A stretch of 32,187 nt of DNA from Lacticaseibacillus songhuajiangensis (lineage in GTDB: Bacteria > Bacillota > Bacilli > Lactobacillales > Lactobacillaceae), in the NCBI RefSeq assembly GCF_003946025.1, contig NZ_RHNR01000038.1, positions 1-32,187 on the forward strand, in the 5' to 3' direction. Of the stretch, positions 1 to 8,890 are shown in pieces (positions within the stretch are counted from its first letter, which is position 1; each line of letters starts with the position of its first letter). A program made the position numbers and the translations under genes. A model generated the notes under the pieces. That model was given only the letters and a program-made list of their open reading frames with translations, did no database searches and was not told the DNA's origin.

Positions 1-115
1 ACAGCCAATTTTATCGGGAGCGGGATATTGACGCTGGGCTTGCGGCAATATCCCCAGTGGAAGACGGCGTAGCCGGCCGGAACGGTCCCCGCTAACGGAG
101 TTCCTGCCCGCGAAA
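1..115 (+). repeat. Family B multi-hairpin element, partial copy at window edge
   Basis: This non-coding stretch aligns with the elements at 17527-17753 (reverse orientation) and 20027-20229. It shares the linker TCGGGAG (14-20), then helix H1 (GGGATATTG at 22-30 with CAATATCCC at 46-54), the linker CAGTGGAAGAC, helix H2 (CGGC-GTA-GCCG), and GGTCCCCG...CGGAGT near 86-104. H1 and H2 differ in sequence from the other copies but still pair. The 5' outer arm lies outside the window. The rest of 116-212 shows only short hairpins and no clear U-rich terminator for pgmB. Confidence 0.7.
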
Positions 116-212
116 CCAATCCGCACCAGACCCGACCTTCGGTCTACCCCACTATTTTCAATTCCAGCATCCTTGCGGATGAAAGTTTCAACGCTATCGC
201 TGACAAACAGCG

Positions 213-923
213 TTATTCCGCCGTCCGTGGCCGCAATTTGAAACTTAGCCGACCGCCCATCCGCAACATGATGTTGTTCAAGGTCAACTGCTTCGTACTT
301 GGGAACACCATGTCTGCTTCATGCAGAATGTGCGCATCCCCGATGCCGACCGCCGTTTCGCCAGCAGCCTTGATAGCCTGCACGCCGGCAGCCGCATCTT
401 CAACGCCAATGCACGCCTCTGGCCGCAGCCCAATCTCGGCCGCCCCCTTCAGGAAGATTTCTGGATCCGGCTTGCCCTTGCTCAAAGTGCTGGGGTCAAC
501 AATGTTGGGGAAGTAGGCACTAATCCCCAAGTTGTGTAGCACCCGCGGCGCATTCTTCGATGCCGAAGCAATTGCCATTCTGTAACCCTGCCGGTGCACG
601 GAAATCAAAAACGGTGCCATCCCCGGCAAAATATCGGCTGGCGTTAAGGTGTCTACCAACTTTAGGTAGTTGGCATTCTTCTCGGCAGCCAGCGCCTCTT
701 TTTGTGCCTCTGTGTAATCGTTCTGTTTGCCGCCCGCCTGCAGAATCAAGTCGAGCGAGGCCATGCGGCTGATACCTTTTAGCTTTTCCGCCAGCTCCGG
801 CGTCCAAGTGACGCCAACCTTGCGGGCTACCTGCCGCCACGCCTGCGTGTGAAACCGCGCCGTGTCCGTAATCACACCATCAAGATCAAACACAAAGCCT
901 TTGATGTTACTAAAAGAAATCAT
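213..923 (-). CDS. pgmB: Beta-phosphoglucomutase
   Basis: HAD-superfamily enzyme that interconverts beta-glucose 1-phosphate and glucose 6-phosphate in the cytoplasm. The N-terminus carries the phosphate-accepting motif FDLDGVITDT, with nucleophile and acid/base Asp two residues apart, followed by a helical cap. Further motifs are ASASKN (motif II), GKPDPEIF (motif III Lys) and GVEDAAAG (metal-binding acidic pair). At 236 residues it is slightly longer than the usual ~220, with a basic C-terminal tail. The start ATG (921-923) follows AAAGGATGG. It lies 60 bp downstream of the GH65 phosphorylase on the same strand, the normal pairing: the phosphorylase makes beta-G1P and PgmB feeds it to glycolysis. 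The operon relation is inferred from spacing. Confidence 0.95.
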   Translation of the reverse strand: MISFSNIKGFVFDLDGVITDTARFHTQAWRQVARKVGVTWTPELAEKLKGISRMASLDLILQAGGKQNDYTEAQKEALAAEKNANYLKLVDTLTPADILPGMAPFLISVHRQGYRMAIASASKNAPRVLHNLGISAYFPNIVDPSTLSKGKPDPEIFLKGAAEIGLRPEACIGVEDAAAGVQAIKAAGETAVGIGDAHILHEADMVFPSTKQLTLNNIMLRMGGRLSFKLRPRTAE

Positions 924-983
924 CTAACCATCCTTTCGTTAGTGTAGCGAGACTTTCCTAATATCTAGTCATCAATATTCAAT

Positions 984-3695
984 TTAATACAAAATCGGAA
1001 GCACCTTGCGCGCACCGGCAATCAGGTCAATTTCCTTGCCGCCCATCATGACCGCCACATCGTGGTCCGTGCGAATCTCGACCTCACCCGGCGTCACTGT
1101 CACTTGATAACCGACGCCGCGCACCCGTTGCTTGAAGCTCAACTTTTGCCATTGCTTGGGGAGCATCGGCCGCAAGGTGACTCGGTCGCCGCGGGGATCG
1201 AAGCCGCCAAATACGCGGGTTTCGATGGTCAGGGTTGCCGCCATCACGCCAAGATGAATTCCCTCGGCAGTGGTGCCACCCTGAATGTCGATATAATCCG
1301 ATGCCAGCGCCTCCTGGAACAAGCGCCAAGCCGTTTTTTCGTCGCCATTGCGGGCACACAGCGCCGCGTAAACCACCCGTGAGAGCGTCGAACCGTGGGT
1401 CGTGCGCTCCAGGTAGAACTTAATGTTCTTGGCCACGTCGGTTGGCTTGAAGTCGTAACCAAGTTGCTTAATAATGCCGCTCACATCACGCCGGCTCAAA
1501 ATAAAGAAAGCCATTAGGGCGTCGGCCTGCTTAGCCACCTGGTAGCTGTCTGGCGTGCGGCCTTCAGCCTTCAGAATCCGGTCGAGGCGCGAAACGTCGC
1601 CATACTGCTTCTTGTAGTGCGACAGGTTGATGCGGTCCAAGTCAAAATAGCCCGCAAACTGCCCAATAATGCCGTCTTGCATCGGCAAACTCAGATGCTG
1701 GGCGACCGCAACCATCTTCTTGAAGTCACTGCCACCAATGCCCAGCTTGTCGTCCAGTTGCGATACCGTCAGCGGTTTGGCAACTTTGATTTCCTGCTTC
1801 AAAATTTTGAACAGCCAGGCCACCATGATGTTAGTGTAGGCGTTGTCGTCCAGCCCCAACTTATCACTACCTGGGTAGGCCTCGTGGAACTCGTCCGGGC
1901 CCATGACGCCACGAATGTGGTACGTGCCGTCGTCATCCTGCGCACACATACTCAGCCAGAACTGGGCGGTGGCGAGCAGAACCTCCAGACCGTAATCTTC
2001 CATGAATTGCTGATCGCCCGTAACGTGGCAGTAGTACCAGACATTGTAGGCCACCGCTAGACTCACGTGCCGCTGCAGGTGGCTATTATCGGGATCCCAC
2101 TGCTGGGTAATGGGGTTCAGGTGCACCAGCTGCGCCTGCTCATCCCCATACATGCCCGACTGCCACGGGAACATCGCGCCGCGCTTGCCGTCCGCTTTAG
2201 CCGCCTTACGGGCAGCTGGCAGCCGCCGGTAACGGTACTTGAGCATCTCGCGCACCAGACGCGGGTAGTGCGTGCTGAGAAATGGCAAAATAAACATTTC
2301 ATCCCAGAACACGTGCCCCCGATAGGCTTCGCCGTGCAGGCCGCGCGCACCGAGTGACGCGTCAATTTTGCCTGATCCCAGTGCGTGACTGGAGACCATG
2401 ATGTGGAACATGTTCACGCGCGTCAGTTTCTGGCTGTTCATGTCGCCGTCAATCTTGATGTCGCACTCCGCCCACACGTTGCGGAAGTAGTCCGCGCTGT
2501 GGCTAAAGGCCACGTTGTAGGAGCAACGCATCAGATCCCGCCGCACCATGTCGACAAGCGGCTGCGTTGGGGTTTCTAAGCTCGTGTAAACCGCCACGCT
2601 CTTCTCAAAGGTGTAGGGCACGCCTTGCTGGGCGTCGAGGTGCACCAGCTGGTCGAGCCGGTCACTGCCGATTTGGTTTTCCACCACGTGCCGCAAGTCG
2701 CTCCCCGTCTGGGTAAGCTTGGTACCGATGGCAAACTGCACGTGACTAGTCCGTGTCTGCCCACGCACCAAGCCCAGATTACCGTCGGCACTAAAGGTCA
2801 ACTGGTCCAGGTGGTGCTGGTCAAACTGCTGGTAGCGATCAACGTTACCGTTGATGACACTGCCGTCGATGCCGGCATGCACGGTGAGTTCACCGGAGAA
2901 GTTCAGCGGCGTCAGCTCGTAGCGAATCGCAAAACGATGCCACTGCTGCATGTCCGCCGCCTTGAAGCTACGCACCCGCATCTGCCGGCCATCGGCGAGC
3001 TGCACCACCATGCTGGTCGTGAGCTGACCGGTCCGCAAATCCAGGCTCCGGTACACGTCGCGCACCGACTGCTGATCCGCGGCAAAAGTTGGGCCGTCAT
3101 CCAGGCTGAAGCTCAGGTACTGGGCGTTGGGCATATTGACGAGGTCCTCATTCGTCACGTCGCGACCAGCAACGGGCGTGGTTGTCTGGTTGTAAACACC
3201 GGCAACGTACATGCCTGGATAATTGTTATCATCCGCGTGACTCTCCACATAGGCACCGCGCAGACCGATAAAGCCGTTGCCAACCGTCAGCATTGCTTCT
3301 TGGCCGAGGTTACGCTTACCGCGACTCATCCCAAAGTAATCAAGGTGCCAGGACGCATAATTTTGCTTGCGCACTACGGCGCCGTGAAGACCGGCTTGGT
3401 TGAGCGCACTACGACTCAGAACGGGGACATTCAGCATGTCCATCAGCTGCAAGCCCAGGTCAAAGCGCTGACCTGCCGCCTCGACAATCGTGTCGCTGGC
3501 TTCATAGTGGAGCGGGTTCTCCACAACAATCGCCGCAGTCTCCGCACCGCACAATTTGGCCAACGGTTTTAAGTTAGTCGCCAGACTCGCCTGACGGTCA
3601 AAAGGCAGGTCAAGCTCTGTTCCCTGCCGCTGACCGTCAATTTCTGTTTGCGCCTGCAAACCGTTCGCATTCGTTTTTAGTGAAATAATCTGCAC
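984..3695 (-). CDS. Glycoside hydrolase family 65 disaccharide phosphorylase (maltose phosphorylase-like)
   Basis: Cytoplasmic inverting phosphorylase that splits an alpha-glucosyl disaccharide with phosphate into beta-glucose 1-phosphate and glucose. Visible features are the N-terminal beta-sandwich from about residue 117 (TVGNGFIGLRG), the (alpha/alpha)6 barrel with FWDEMFILPF near 464, the catalytic-acid motif VMGPDEFHE (Glu near 602), the phosphate-site motif TTHGSTLS, and a C-terminal beta domain (LRPMLPKQW). Typical maltose phosphorylases are about 750 residues. This one has 903 because of roughly 115 extra N-terminal residues that I do not recognise. The start is GTG (3693-3695), preceded by AAAGGAAG. 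Substrate (maltose, kojibiose, nigerose or trehalose) cannot be decided here, and no sugar transporter is adjacent. pgmB follows in the same direction. Confidence 0.88.
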   Translation of the reverse strand: MQIISLKTNANGLQAQTEIDGQRQGTELDLPFDRQASLATNLKPLAKLCGAETAAIVVENPLHYEASDTIVEAAGQRFDLGLQLMDMLNVPVLSRSALNQAGLHGAVVRKQNYASWHLDYFGMSRGKRNLGQEAMLTVGNGFIGLRGAYVESHADDNNYPGMYVAGVYNQTTTPVAGRDVTNEDLVNMPNAQYLSFSLDDGPTFAADQQSVRDVYRSLDLRTGQLTTSMVVQLADGRQMRVRSFKAADMQQWHRFAIRYELTPLNFSGELTVHAGIDGSVINGNVDRYQQFDQHHLDQLTFSADGNLGLVRGQTRTSHVQFAIGTKLTQTGSDLRHVVENQIGSDRLDQLVHLDAQQGVPYTFEKSVAVYTSLETPTQPLVDMVRRDLMRCSYNVAFSHSADYFRNVWAECDIKIDGDMNSQKLTRVNMFHIMVSSHALGSGKIDASLGARGLHGEAYRGHVFWDEMFILPFLSTHYPRLVREMLKYRYRRLPAARKAAKADGKRGAMFPWQSGMYGDEQAQLVHLNPITQQWDPDNSHLQRHVSLAVAYNVWYYCHVTGDQQFMEDYGLEVLLATAQFWLSMCAQDDDGTYHIRGVMGPDEFHEAYPGSDKLGLDDNAYTNIMVAWLFKILKQEIKVAKPLTVSQLDDKLGIGGSDFKKMVAVAQHLSLPMQDGIIGQFAGYFDLDRINLSHYKKQYGDVSRLDRILKAEGRTPDSYQVAKQADALMAFFILSRRDVSGIIKQLGYDFKPTDVAKNIKFYLERTTHGSTLSRVVYAALCARNGDEKTAWRLFQEALASDYIDIQGGTTAEGIHLGVMAATLTIETRVFGGFDPRGDRVTLRPMLPKQWQKLSFKQRVRGVGYQVTVTPGEVEIRTDHDVAVMMGGKEIDLIAGARKVLPILY

Positions 3696-3731
3696 TAGTT
3701 CTGCACTTCCTTTAGAAATGTCTCCATGATT

Positions 3732-3760
3732 ATGTTAACTTTTAATGCACTGCTTAGCAA
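3732..3760 (-). promoter_or_regulatory. Promoter of the GH65-pgmB operon
   Basis: On the minus strand, TTGCTA (3755-3760) and TAACAT (3732-3737) are separated by 17 bp, about 40 bp upstream of the GTG start. The match to the vegetative consensus is moderate. The -35 box lies inside the CIRCE-like inverted repeat at 3754-3780. Confidence 0.45.
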
Positions 3761-3780
3761 ATCACACATTAGAGTGCTAA
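3754..3780. promoter_or_regulatory. CIRCE-like inverted repeat
   Basis: The right half is a perfect CIRCE half-site (GAGTGCTAA, 3772-3780). Exactly nine bases separate it from TTAGCAAAT (3754-3762), which matches 6 of 9 positions of the left half-site TTAGCACTC. It overlaps the -35 box of the GH65 promoter. HrcA control is possible, but the degenerate half and the non-chaperone target make it uncertain. Confidence 0.3.
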
Positions 3781-3885
3781 AAGAATTTGTTCTTCATTAC
3801 GGCAATAGTCACCGCATAAACGCCCCGTTCGTTAATATAGGCGTTAACTATAGCTAGCCACTTAAATTAGCGATAGCCGAATCCA

Positions 3886-3914
3886 TTGACCAGACGTTCG
3901 GGACGCTTTATAGT
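3886..3914 (+). promoter_or_regulatory. Promoter of the metE T-box leader
   Basis: TTGACC (3886-3891), a 17-bp spacer and TATAGT (3909-3914) form a near-consensus sigma-A promoter, with transcription expected to begin near 3921, just before T-box stem I. An inverted repeat AACGCC/GGCGTT (about 3817-3845) lies upstream and could be an operator. Confidence 0.75.
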
Positions 3915-4081
3915 AATGGCAACATAAGAAACGGCGTTCGGATGAGTAAGGGAACCGGCTGCTTTCAGAGAGCAAACCACGCGCTGCAAGTTTGCAGCAG
4001 CCGCCCCCGAAGATGGTCCGAACATTGCCAATTCGGTGAGGCCAAGCCAAGCCGGAATGGGTGCGCCCATTATCGCGCGAG

Positions 4082-4131
4082 GCTGTGACAAAAGGCGGTT
4101 AGGATTTCACTCCAAACGCCTTTTGTTACAG
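4082..4131. repeat. Perfect long hairpin within the T-box leader
   Basis: CTGTGACAAAAGGCG (4082-4096) pairs with CGCCTTTTGTTACAG (4117-4131), 14 of 15 positions. The loop contains TTAGGATTT, the core word of the family A palindromes. It may be a shortened family A copy or a normal T-box stem II region; I cannot tell which. Confidence 0.5.
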
Positions 4132-4195
4132 TCCATGAGAGAGGCAGCTACGGGGTAACGTGTCGGTACATTCACCTTACTTCGCAGTCGCGCGT

Positions 4196-4296
4196 CTGAG
4201 GGCTGGTTCCTAACATACAAGGCGGCCCCGGTAGAAATCCTAAGTGCGGGATTTCCACCGGTTCCACCTTGTATATCGGAACCAAACCGCCCTCAG
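4196..4296 (-). repeat. Family A nested palindrome, copy inside metE leader
   Basis: Outer arms CTGAGGGCTGGTTCC / GGAACCAAACCGCCCTCAG, middle arms ACATACAAGG / CCTTGTAT and inner arms GGTAGAAATCC / GGATTTCCACC form one three-tier hairpin. Read on the minus strand, GAAATCCC..TTAGGATTTC, CCTTGTATGTTAGG and the trailing GCGCGACTGCG match the tandem units at 25.6-26.3 kb and the element at 10047-10155. Confidence 0.8.
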
Positions 4297-4310
4297 TCGC
4301 AGCCTCATAG

Positions 4311-4410
4311 TCGCGCGTCTGAGGACAGGCCCTAGAAATCTAAGTCATCGGCGGCAAGAATCCTAAAACTGGGATTCTTACCGCCGACGCCTTAGCTGAC
4401 CGGGTCAGAT
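4311..4410 (-). repeat. Second family A palindrome inside metE leader
   Basis: Starts with the same GTCGCGCGTCTGAG word (4311-4324) that precedes the first copy (4187-4200). Its inner hairpin is very strong: TCGGCGG-c-AAGAATCC with GGATTCTT-a-CCGCCGA (4348-4387). The outer arms are degraded. A short CTGACC-G-GGTCAG hairpin (about 4395-4407) follows and may be T-box stem III. Confidence 0.65.
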
Positions 4411-4453
4411 CATCCCCACGACGCAGCCTCAACCAAGGTGGTACCGCGCACAA

Positions 4454-4492
4454 GCGCCCTTGGCTCGCTATGGCGAGTCAGGGGCGCTTTTT
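4454..4492 (+). terminator. T-box regulated intrinsic terminator
   Basis: GCGCCC (4454-4459) pairs with GGGCGC (4482-4487), extended inside by GCTCGC/GCGAGT, and is followed by TTTTT. It overlaps the 3' half of the antiterminator and so is the off state of the T-box switch. Confidence 0.88.
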
Positions 4493-4557
4493 CATCCTAC
4501 CGCACCGTTTCTTCTATTATACGACTGCACGCCACATTAAACTTAAGGAGCAGAATT

Positions 4558-6837
4558 ATGACGACAACAATTATTGGTTACCCCCGTATTGGTGAAAAAC
4601 GTGAGCTCAAGTTCGCCACGCAGAAGTACTTTAAGAACAAAATCACGGAAGCTGACTTACAGCAGACCGCCCGCGAATTACGCGCCCGCCACTGGCAAGT
4701 TGTTAAAGACGCCGGCATCGATCAGATTCCAAGCAATGATTTCTCATTTTTTGACACAACCCTCGACGCCGCTTACCTGCTAAACATCATCCCCCAGCGC
4801 TACCAAGACTTGCACTTGCCGGCTCTGGCCGAATACTTTGCCCTTGCCCGCGGCTACCAGGGCGTCGATGGTGACGTGAAGGCCCTACCAATGAAGAAGT
4901 GGTTCAACACGAACTACCACTACATCGTGCCTGAATTCACAAAAGACACCAAGATTCAGCTGCACGGCGACAAGATTTTTGCCGAATACCAGGAAGCTAA
5001 AGCGCTCGGTATCCAGACTCGCCCCGTGCTTGTCGGTCCTTACACCTTGCTGCGCTTGGGCCGCTTTATCGACGGCACCAAGCCTGCCGACTTCACCGCT
5101 GCGCTCATCAAGTCCTACAGTGAAATTCTGAGCAAGCTGGCTGCACTCGGCGCCGACTGGATTCAAATTGACGAACCCGCATTGGTTTACGACCAGACGC
5201 CTGCTGACCTTAAGCTCTTCAAGCAGCTTTACGACGGCATTTTGGCAAGCAAAGGCGAGCTCAAGGTGCTACTGCAGACTTACTTTGGCGACCTGCGCGA
5301 CTCCCTGGACCTAGTCACTACTCTCGACTTTGACGGGATTGGCCTGGACTTCGTGGAAGGCCGCAAGAACCTTGAACTGCTGGAGAACGTCAAGTTTCCA
5401 GCCGACAAGACGCTCTTTGCCGGCGTCATCAATGGGAAGAACATCTGGAAGGCGCACTACGCCAAGGCCCTCAGCACGATCGACGGTATCAAGAAGCGGA
5501 CAGACGCCCCAATCGTGCTCAGCACCTCTTGCTCACTGTTGCACGTTCCTTACACCCTGCGTTTTGAAGATAAGCTTGCTGCAAATGAGAAACGCTACCT
5601 GGCCTTCGCTGAAGAAAAGCTGACTGAACTGAGCGAACTGCGGCAGATTCTGGACAGTGACCTGCACAACCCGCTCTACACGGCCAACACTGAACTCTTC
5701 AGCAAGCCGCGTTACGAAGAAAACGCCACGCTCAACGCCAAGATTGCCGCACTGACGGAAGCGGATTACACCCGCTTGCCAGCACGCAAGGAGCGCCTGG
5801 CCATTCAAAAGGACGAGTTCAAATTGCCACTGCTGCCAACCACAACCATCGGTAGCTTCCCGCAGTCTCCGGCCGTGCGCAAGAACCGCCGGCAGCTGCG
5901 CAAGGGCGAAATCACCCGTGAGCAGTACGACCACTTCAACGAAGAGGAAACCAAGCGCTGGATCAAGTTCCAGGAAGAAATCGGCATCGACGTGCTCGTC
6001 CATGGTGAATTCGAACGCAACGACATGGTGGAATACTTCGGTGAACACCTCGACGGCTTCCGCTTCACACAGAACGCCTGGGTGCAGTCCTACGGTACCC
6101 GCGCCGTGAAGCCACCCATCATCTGGGGTGACGTTTCCCGCCGCGAACCAATCACAGTCGCAACTTCCGTCTTCGCGCAGAGCCAGACCAAGAAGATCAT
6201 GAAGGGGATGCTGACGGGTCCCGTAACCATTCTTAACTGGTCCTTCCCCCGTGAAGATATCACCCGCGAACTGTCCACCAAGCAGATTGCCCTCGCGCTG
6301 CAAGACGAAGTGCTCGACCTCGAAAAGCACGGCATCAAAATCATCCAGATTGACGAAGCGGCGCTGCGCGAAAAGCTGCCACTACGCAAGTCCGACTGGT
6401 TTAGCAAGTACCTCGACTGGGCCGTGCCGGCCTTCCGCCTCGTTGCCAGCAAGGTGCAACCAACGACACAGATTCACACCCACATGTGCTACTCGGAATT
6501 CAACGACATCATCCCCGCAATCGACGCGCTGGATGCTGACGTAATTTCTTTTGAAGCCAGCCGCGCCGACCTGACGCTGCTGGACGCCCTGCAGGCTGCT
6601 CACTTTGAAACCGAAGTCGGCCCTGGCGTGTACGACATCCACTCCCCACGTGTCCCATCTGAACAGGAAATCGTGGACGTGATTCACAAAATTTTGGCCA
6701 AAATCCCGGCAGCCAATGTCTGGATTAACCCTGATTGCGGACTGAAAACCCGGGAGGAACCGGAGGCTAAGGCTAGCCTGATTAACCTCGCCAAGGCAGC
6801 CCAAACCGTCCGCGCGGAGCTTGAACATGAAAACTAG
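4558..6837 (+). CDS. metE: Cobalamin-independent methionine synthase
   Basis: Transfers the methyl group of 5-methyltetrahydropteroyl-triglutamate to homocysteine, the last step of methionine synthesis. The start ATG at 4558 is chosen because AAGGAG lies 7 bp upstream and the family N-terminus [17 protein letters not shown] begins here; an in-frame ATG at 4438 falls inside the T-box and is not a plausible start. The protein is 759 residues, normal for MetE. The duplicated TIM-barrel halves are visible, with TTTIGSFPQ opening the C-terminal half. Zinc and homocysteine ligands appear as THMC (His ~642, Cys ~644) and DCG (Cys ~727). The stop overlaps the metF start (ATG at 6827), indicating translational coupling. 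Confidence 0.97.
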   Translation: MTTTIIGYPRIGEKRELKFATQKYFKNKITEADLQQTARELRARHWQVVKDAGIDQIPSNDFSFFDTTLDAAYLLNIIPQRYQDLHLPALAEYFALARGYQGVDGDVKALPMKKWFNTNYHYIVPEFTKDTKIQLHGDKIFAEYQEAKALGIQTRPVLVGPYTLLRLGRFIDGTKPADFTAALIKSYSEILSKLAALGADWIQIDEPALVYDQTPADLKLFKQLYDGILASKGELKVLLQTYFGDLRDSLDLVTTLDFDGIGLDFVEGRKNLELLENVKFPADKTLFAGVINGKNIWKAHYAKALSTIDGIKKRTDAPIVLSTSCSLLHVPYTLRFEDKLAANEKRYLAFAEEKLTELSELRQILDSDLHNPLYTANTELFSKPRYEENATLNAKIAALTEADYTRLPARKERLAIQKDEFKLPLLPTTTIGSFPQSPAVRKNRRQLRKGEITREQYDHFNEEETKRWIKFQEEIGIDVLVHGEFERNDMVEYFGEHLDGFRFTQNAWVQSYGTRAVKPPIIWGDVSRREPITVATSVFAQSQTKKIMKGMLTGPVTILNWSFPREDITRELSTKQIALALQDEVLDLEKHGIKIIQIDEAALREKLPLRKSDWFSKYLDWAVPAFRLVASKVQPTTQIHTHMCYSEFNDIIPAIDALDADVISFEASRADLTLLDALQAAHFETEVGPGVYDIHSPRVPSEQEIVDVIHKILAKIPAANVWINPDCGLKTREEPEAKASLINLAKAAQTVRAELEHEN

Positions 6838-7706
6838 CGAACTCTTTAAACGTGACCGGCCCGTCTTCTCTTTTGAAGTGTATCCCCCACGCAACATCGA
6901 AGCCGCCGGCGCCAGCAAGCGCGTCTGCGCCACCATGGAAGTGCTGAGCGAAGTGCATCCCGATTTCGTTTCCGTCACCTACCGCGGTAGCGGCGCATCT
7001 GCCCCCCAAAGCGACCATCGGCATCGCCAAAATCATCAAGGACCGCTACCAAGTTGAACCCGTCGTCCATCTGCCCGCCGCCCAACTCGATAGGCACGCG
7101 GTCGACGTCTTCCTGGATGAAGCCGAGGCGGCCGGCATCGAGAACATCCTCGCCCTGCGCGGTGACATCCCCAAGGGCGGCCGCTACAGCGATGACTTCC
7201 ACTACGCCAGTGACCTCGCGGCTTACATCAAGCGCCGCGGCGACACGTTCAACGTGCTGGGTGCCTGCTACCCAGAAGGTCACCCGGAATCCCCGAACGC
7301 GCTCAGCGACATTCAGGCGCTCAAGACCAAGGTCGACGCCGGCACCAGCGAGCTGATCACCCAGTTGTTCTTCGATAATGACGCCTTCTTTAAGTTCCAG
7401 GACCGCTGCCGGTTTGCCGGCATCAACGTACCGATTGAAGCGGGCATTATGCCCATCATGAGCCCAAAGCAAGCAGTGCGCATGGAAGAAATGGCCGGCG
7501 TACGCCTGCCAGAGAAACTTCAGCGCGTCCTCGCAAAGTTCGACGATAAGCCGGAAGCCCTGCGTGATGCGGGCATCGCCTACGCCATCGACCAGATTGT
7601 CGATCTGCTCTCCCGCGGCGTTGACGGCATCCACCTCTACACCATGGACAACCCCGAAGTGGCCGCCCGCATTATTGAAGCGACCCGGAATATTATTCGG
7701 GCATAG
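6827..7706 (+). pseudogene. metF: Methylenetetrahydrofolate reductase, frameshifted
   Basis: Would reduce 5,10-methylene-THF to 5-methyl-THF, the methyl donor for MetE. The reading frame opens with [20 protein letters not shown] and runs to VTYRGSGASAP. At a run of six Cs (7002-7007) the frame changes; the remainder (KATIGIAKII, HLPAAQLDR, LALRGDIPK, the FFDND motif, AGIMPI) is intact in the other frame to the stop at 7704. Removing one C restores a full ~292-residue MetF. Possible causes are a sequencing error, a real inactivating insertion, or slippage-based phase variation. The rest of the gene shows no decay, which favours error or a recent event. Confidence 0.9.
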
Positions 7707-7710
7707 TGAA

Positions 7711-7745
7711 AAGCACGTCTCGCGAAATGCGGGGCGTGCTTTTTG
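7711..7745 (+). terminator. Intrinsic terminator after metF (bidirectional)
   Basis: AGCACGTCTCGC pairs over 12 bp (with G-U pairs) with GCGGGGCGTGCT around a GAAAT loop, followed by TTTTT. An A-run on the 5' side lets it also serve the convergent gene ending at 7747. Confidence 0.9.
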
Positions 7746-7746
7746 T

Positions 7747-8850
7747 CTACTTCAACAATTTCATCTTCACAATGTTGTACGAGATCCAGTCGTTATTCGC
7801 AATTCCGACCGTCTCAAACCGATAGCGCAAGCCCTTCTTAATCTTCGCCTGCAGCGCATCCGAATTGAACTTGCCGTGAATCATCGTGTCATTGTTCTCG
7901 ATTTCAATTTTCCTGCCATTGGCCAGTTGCACCCGCACATAGCGGTCATCCTGCCGCCGACTGTGTGCCTCGAAACGTTTGGCAATGACCGTTCCCGTAA
8001 TCACATGACTCCCCACGTTCTCGAGTGTGTAACTCACGCCCAGAAAGATAAACACGCCGATGTACAAAATAATGCGCCAGGTGGGAATTTTGCCCAGTCG
8101 GCGGCGCAGCCAAGAAACTTGGCGCTCCCCCGTCTGCGGATCCACATGGTAAGTCTCCTCCTTGGTCGCGCGCACGGTCTTATCCCGATGGCGGCGACCG
8201 CCACCAAATAGCCCTCGGTATTCACGTTCGGGACGGGCAGACGCCGGAATGTCTTCGCCGCGCACCACCGGCAAGGGTTGCTGAGTCTGCATCGTTGCGG
8301 TCGCCTGCTTGGCGGCGACCCGACTACCAACTGACGATACCGGCACTTGCCCACCTTGCATCTTGCGGGTCGCGGGGCGCAAACTGTTCGGCCGCATCCC
8401 CCCGCTGCTCGTCCCCAGATGATTAAAGTGAGTGCTGCGCAAATGCGCCCAGTTATCATCTTGGTACCGCGGGGTTTTGGCATTCTTGAACATGTAGTAG
8501 TTCTCACGCTTCTTGCCGCGGACAAAATGCAGCTGGATTTGGCCCTTCAGTTCATCGCTGCCCACATCCTTAAGATCAGCGCCAACCAGTTCCCGCGGCG
8601 CGTTGTCCGCCCGCTGCTCGAGATTCTGCAGAATCAGGTTGCCGTCGACAAACACCAACAAGTAGATGTCTTCATTCGCCGCTAGTTGCTTGTCCAGCAA
8701 ACTGGGGTCGCGCGCATTGAGCGCCCCAACCATCGCAATCCAGCCCGCCGTGCGCTTGTACATCACCAAGTAATTCGCTGCCGGCACCACCCCCAGCGCC
8801 GCAACGTGATCCGCAACCGCCTTTTGGTCATTCACGTCCACTATTAACAT
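7747..8850 (-). CDS. Single-pass membrane protein with DUF1523-like C-terminal domain
   Basis: No function recognised. The 367-residue protein has a roughly 115-residue N-terminal domain (LIVDVNDQKAVADHVAALG...), then a long basic, low-complexity linker (about 140-240). One membrane helix lies near 258-276 (IILYIGVFIFLGVSY), preceded by an arginine-rich stretch, so the N-terminus is probably cytoplasmic. The C-terminal domain (GTVIAKRF...GKFNSDALQAKIKKGLRYRFETVG) resembles the extracytoplasmic DUF1523-type pattern of small Firmicutes membrane proteins. The start follows GGAGGATGGGCTA. It is convergent with metF and shares the terminator at 7711-7745. It looks monocistronic. Confidence 0.75.
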   Translation of the reverse strand: MLIVDVNDQKAVADHVAALGVVPAANYLVMYKRTAGWIAMVGALNARDPSLLDKQLAANEDIYLLVFVDGNLILQNLEQRADNAPRELVGADLKDVGSDELKGQIQLHFVRGKKRENYYMFKNAKTPRYQDDNWAHLRSTHFNHLGTSSGGMRPNSLRPATRKMQGGQVPVSSVGSRVAAKQATATMQTQQPLPVVRGEDIPASARPEREYRGLFGGGRRHRDKTVRATKEETYHVDPQTGERQVSWLRRRLGKIPTWRIILYIGVFIFLGVSYTLENVGSHVITGTVIAKRFEAHSRRQDDRYVRVQLANGRKIEIENNDTMIHGKFNSDALQAKIKKGLRYRFETVGIANNDWISYNIVKMKLLK

Positions 8851-8884
8851 TAGCCCATCCTCCGTAAGCGTTTACCTTACGCAA

Positions 8885-8890
8885 ATTATA
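8885..8890 (-). promoter_or_regulatory. Extended -10 promoter of the 7747-8850 gene
   Basis: On the minus strand, TGC-TATAAT forms a perfect extended -10 about 35 bp upstream of the start codon. No good -35 box is seen. Confidence 0.6.

Larger units (their letters stand above)
3931..4492 (+). promoter_or_regulatory. Met-specific T-box riboswitch leader of metE
   Basis: Stem I is closed by GTTCGGA (3936-3942) with TCCGAAC (4017-4023). It contains AGTA (3945-3948), AGAGAG (3967-3972), a distal GCTG loop (3983-3986) and the specifier-loop GAAG followed by ATG (4013-4015), a Met codon. The T-box AAGGTGGTACCGCG is at 4435-4448. CCAAGG (4433-4438) can pair with CCTTGG (4458-4463) to form the antiterminator, which excludes the terminator at 4454-4492. 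Known mechanism: uncharged tRNA-Met stabilises readthrough into metE. The leader is about 570 nt, roughly twice the usual length, because palindromic repeats occupy the space between stem I and the antiterminator. Confidence 0.9.

Noticed and set aside
1..115. Intrinsic terminator of pgmB
   Set aside because: The hairpins here lack a U-run on the minus strand and match the family B repeat instead.
2625..3572. Long plus-strand open frame (315 codons) opposite the GH65 gene
   Set aside because: It is a shadow of the well-supported GH65 coding strand, with no ribosome binding site and no family resemblance.
4438..4557. Earlier in-frame ATG for metE
   Set aside because: It lies in the T-box sequence, upstream of the terminator, has no ribosome binding site, and the extra residues are not part of the MetE family.
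5533..6330. Long minus-strand open frame within metE
   Set aside because: A codon-bias shadow of metE; it crosses essential metE motifs and has no start signals.
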